Below, piece after piece: positions 62,972 through 64,000 of a stretch of 64,000 nt of DNA (the first letter of the stretch is position 1; each line of letters begins with the position of its first letter). Location of the stretch: the NCBI RefSeq assembly GCF_001884235.1, contig NZ_MAOI01000065.1, positions 1 through 64,000 of the forward strand. The letters are read 5' to 3'. The notes under the pieces are model-generated. The model searched no databases and had not been told where the DNA came from. It saw only the letters and a list, made by a program, of their open reading frames with translations. The translations under genes and the position numbers were made by a program. The DNA is from Bacillus paramycoides. Its GTDB lineage: Bacteria > Bacillota > Bacilli > Bacillales > Bacillaceae_G.

Positions 62972-64000
62972 ATGGAAGCACGTTTAAAAGAGCTAAAGCA
63001 AAAAGCGTTAGAGCTTATTGAAGAAGCGAAAGAGCTAAAGGGCTTAAACGACGTACGCGTAGCGTATTTAGGGAAAAAAGGTCCAATTACAGAAGTATTA
63101 CGCGGCATGGGAAAATTATCAGCAGAAGAGCGTCCACGTATGGGAGCATTAGTAAATGAAGTACGTGAAGCGATTCAAACGCGTCTAGAAGACAAAATTA
63201 GCAACTTAGAAAAAGCAGTAATCGAAGCAAAATTAGCTACTGAAACAATTGATGTTACACTGCCAGGTCGTCCTGTTGAAACAGGTTGTCATCATCCGTT
63301 AACAGCTGTTGTTGAGCAAATTGAAGATGTATTCATCGGTATGGGTTATGAAGTAGCTGAAGGGACAGAAGTAGAAAAAGACTACTACAACTTTGAAGCA
63401 TTAAACTTACCGAAAGATCACCCAGCGCGTGATATGCAAGATACATTCTACATTACAGAAGAAACGTTACTACGTACACATACATCTTCTGTGCAAGCAC
63501 GTACGATGGAAAATAATAAAGAAAAAGGCCCAATCAAAATTATTTGTCCTGGTAAAGTGTATCGCCGCGATGATGATGATGCGACGCATTCACACCAGTT
63601 CATGCAAATTGAAGGTCTTGTAATTGATAAAAACATTCGTATGAGTGACTTAAAAGGTACACTACAAGTATTCGTGAAAAAGATGTTCGGTGAAGATCGC
63701 GAAATCCGTCTTCGTCCAAGTTTCTTCCCATTCACAGAGCCATCTGTAGAGATGGATATTTCTTGTATGATGTGTCACGGCAAAGGTTGCGGCACTTGTA
63801 AAGGAACTGGCTGGATCGAAATTTTAGGCGCAGGTATGGTTCACCCGAACGTACTTGAAATGGCTGGTTATGATTCAAAAGAATATCAAGGCTTCGCATT
63901 CGGTATGGGCGCAGAGCGTATCGCAATGCTGAAATACGGCGTAGATGACATTCGTCATTTCTATACAAATGATGTACGTTTCTTACAACAATTCAAACGA
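62972..64000 (+). CDS. pheS: Phenylalanyl-tRNA synthetase alpha subunit (343 codons visible, 3' end cut by window)
   Basis: Class II synthetase subunit. N-terminal coiled coil (about 1-85, [23 protein letters not shown]) and catalytic core with [25 protein letters not shown], and [19 protein letters not shown] at 62972 behind TTAGGAGGG. 1029 bases are present and the frame stays open to the right edge; only the last one or two codons should be missing. pheT would follow. Confidence 0.97.
   Translation, partial: MEARLKELKQKALELIEEAKELKGLNDVRVAYLGKKGPITEVLRGMGKLSAEERPRMGALVNEVREAIQTRLEDKISNLEKAVIEAKLATETIDVTLPGRPVETGCHHPLTAVVEQIEDVFIGMGYEVAEGTEVEKDYYNFEALNLPKDHPARDMQDTFYITEETLLRTHTSSVQARTMENNKEKGPIKIICPGKVYRRDDDDATHSHQFMQIEGLVIDKNIRMSDLKGTLQVFVKKMFGEDREIRLRPSFFPFTEPSVEMDISCMMCHGKGCGTCKGTGWIEILGAGMVHPNVLEMAGYDSKEYQGFAFGMGAERIAMLKYGVDDIRHFYTNDVRFLQQFKR

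Overview
The window is a low-GC Bacillus chromosome segment. Gene order and protein sequences point to the Bacillus cereus group: the ytkL-ytoI-ytpI-nrnA-ytrIH-dnaE-ytsJ-accDA-pfkA-pyk-ytvI-ytwI-citZ-icd-mdh-phoPR-polA-mutM-ytaF-coaE-gapB-speD-nrdR-dnaB-dnaI-ytxC-thrS-infC-rpmI-rplT-ysdC-sspI-ysgA-pheS order matches the Bacillus backbone. Sporulation genes (ytrI, ytrH, ytvI, ytaF, ytxC, sspI), strong GGAGG-type ribosome binding sites and frequent TTG/GTG starts fit a spore-forming Firmicute.

Layout. 1-0.9 kb: 3' part of a TnpB transposon gene with its right-end hairpin. 0.9-9.2 kb: an accessory stretch with a universal stress protein, an atypical SDR, alanine dehydrogenase, an XRE regulator/membrane protein pair, a cupin/GNAT/DUF6176 cluster, an ECF sigma/anti-sigma pair, a DUF2785 protein and a lipoprotein. 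9.2-16 kb: PepQ-like peptidase, YtkL, YtoI, NrnA and sporulation genes. 16-26.9 kb: dnaE, malic enzyme, a GntR regulator, accDA, pfkA, pyk, fxsA. 27.4-33.3 kb: ytvI, ytwI and the TCA genes citZ-icd-mdh. 33.5-41.6 kb: a MaoC-like protein, phoPR, polA, mutM, ytaF. 41.7-48.7 kb: coaE, gapB, speD, nrdR, primosome genes dnaB-dnaI, ytxC. 49-54.7 kb: thrS with T-box, infC-rpmI-rplT with an L20-type leader, dUTPase, M42 peptidase. 54.7-60.6 kb: a second accessory stretch with a TetR regulator diverging from a two-gene efflux system, two small membrane paralogues and two CPBP protease paralogues. 60.8-64 kb: HD protein, sspI, rRNA methylase, and pheS behind a T-box (last codon(s) cut by the window edge).

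How the parts fit: malic enzyme, acetyl-CoA carboxylase, phosphofructokinase and pyruvate kinase sit together around pyruvate/malonyl-CoA; a FadR-type palindrome in front of the malic enzyme gene suggests control by the adjacent GntR protein. citZ-icd-mdh form the citrate branch. gapB has two sites fitting the CcpN consensus, as expected for gluconeogenic GAPDH.

Most worth a second look: a structured leader before speD whose CCCCC segment can pair with the Shine-Dalgarno (a possible undescribed riboswitch); tandem 17-bp operators in front of the XRE gene; three unannotated small ORFs of 53, 43 and 18 codons; a CPBP gene whose ancestral start codon appears to have become ATA; a dispersed hairpin repeat; and enzymes with altered catalytic motifs (SDR, MaoC).
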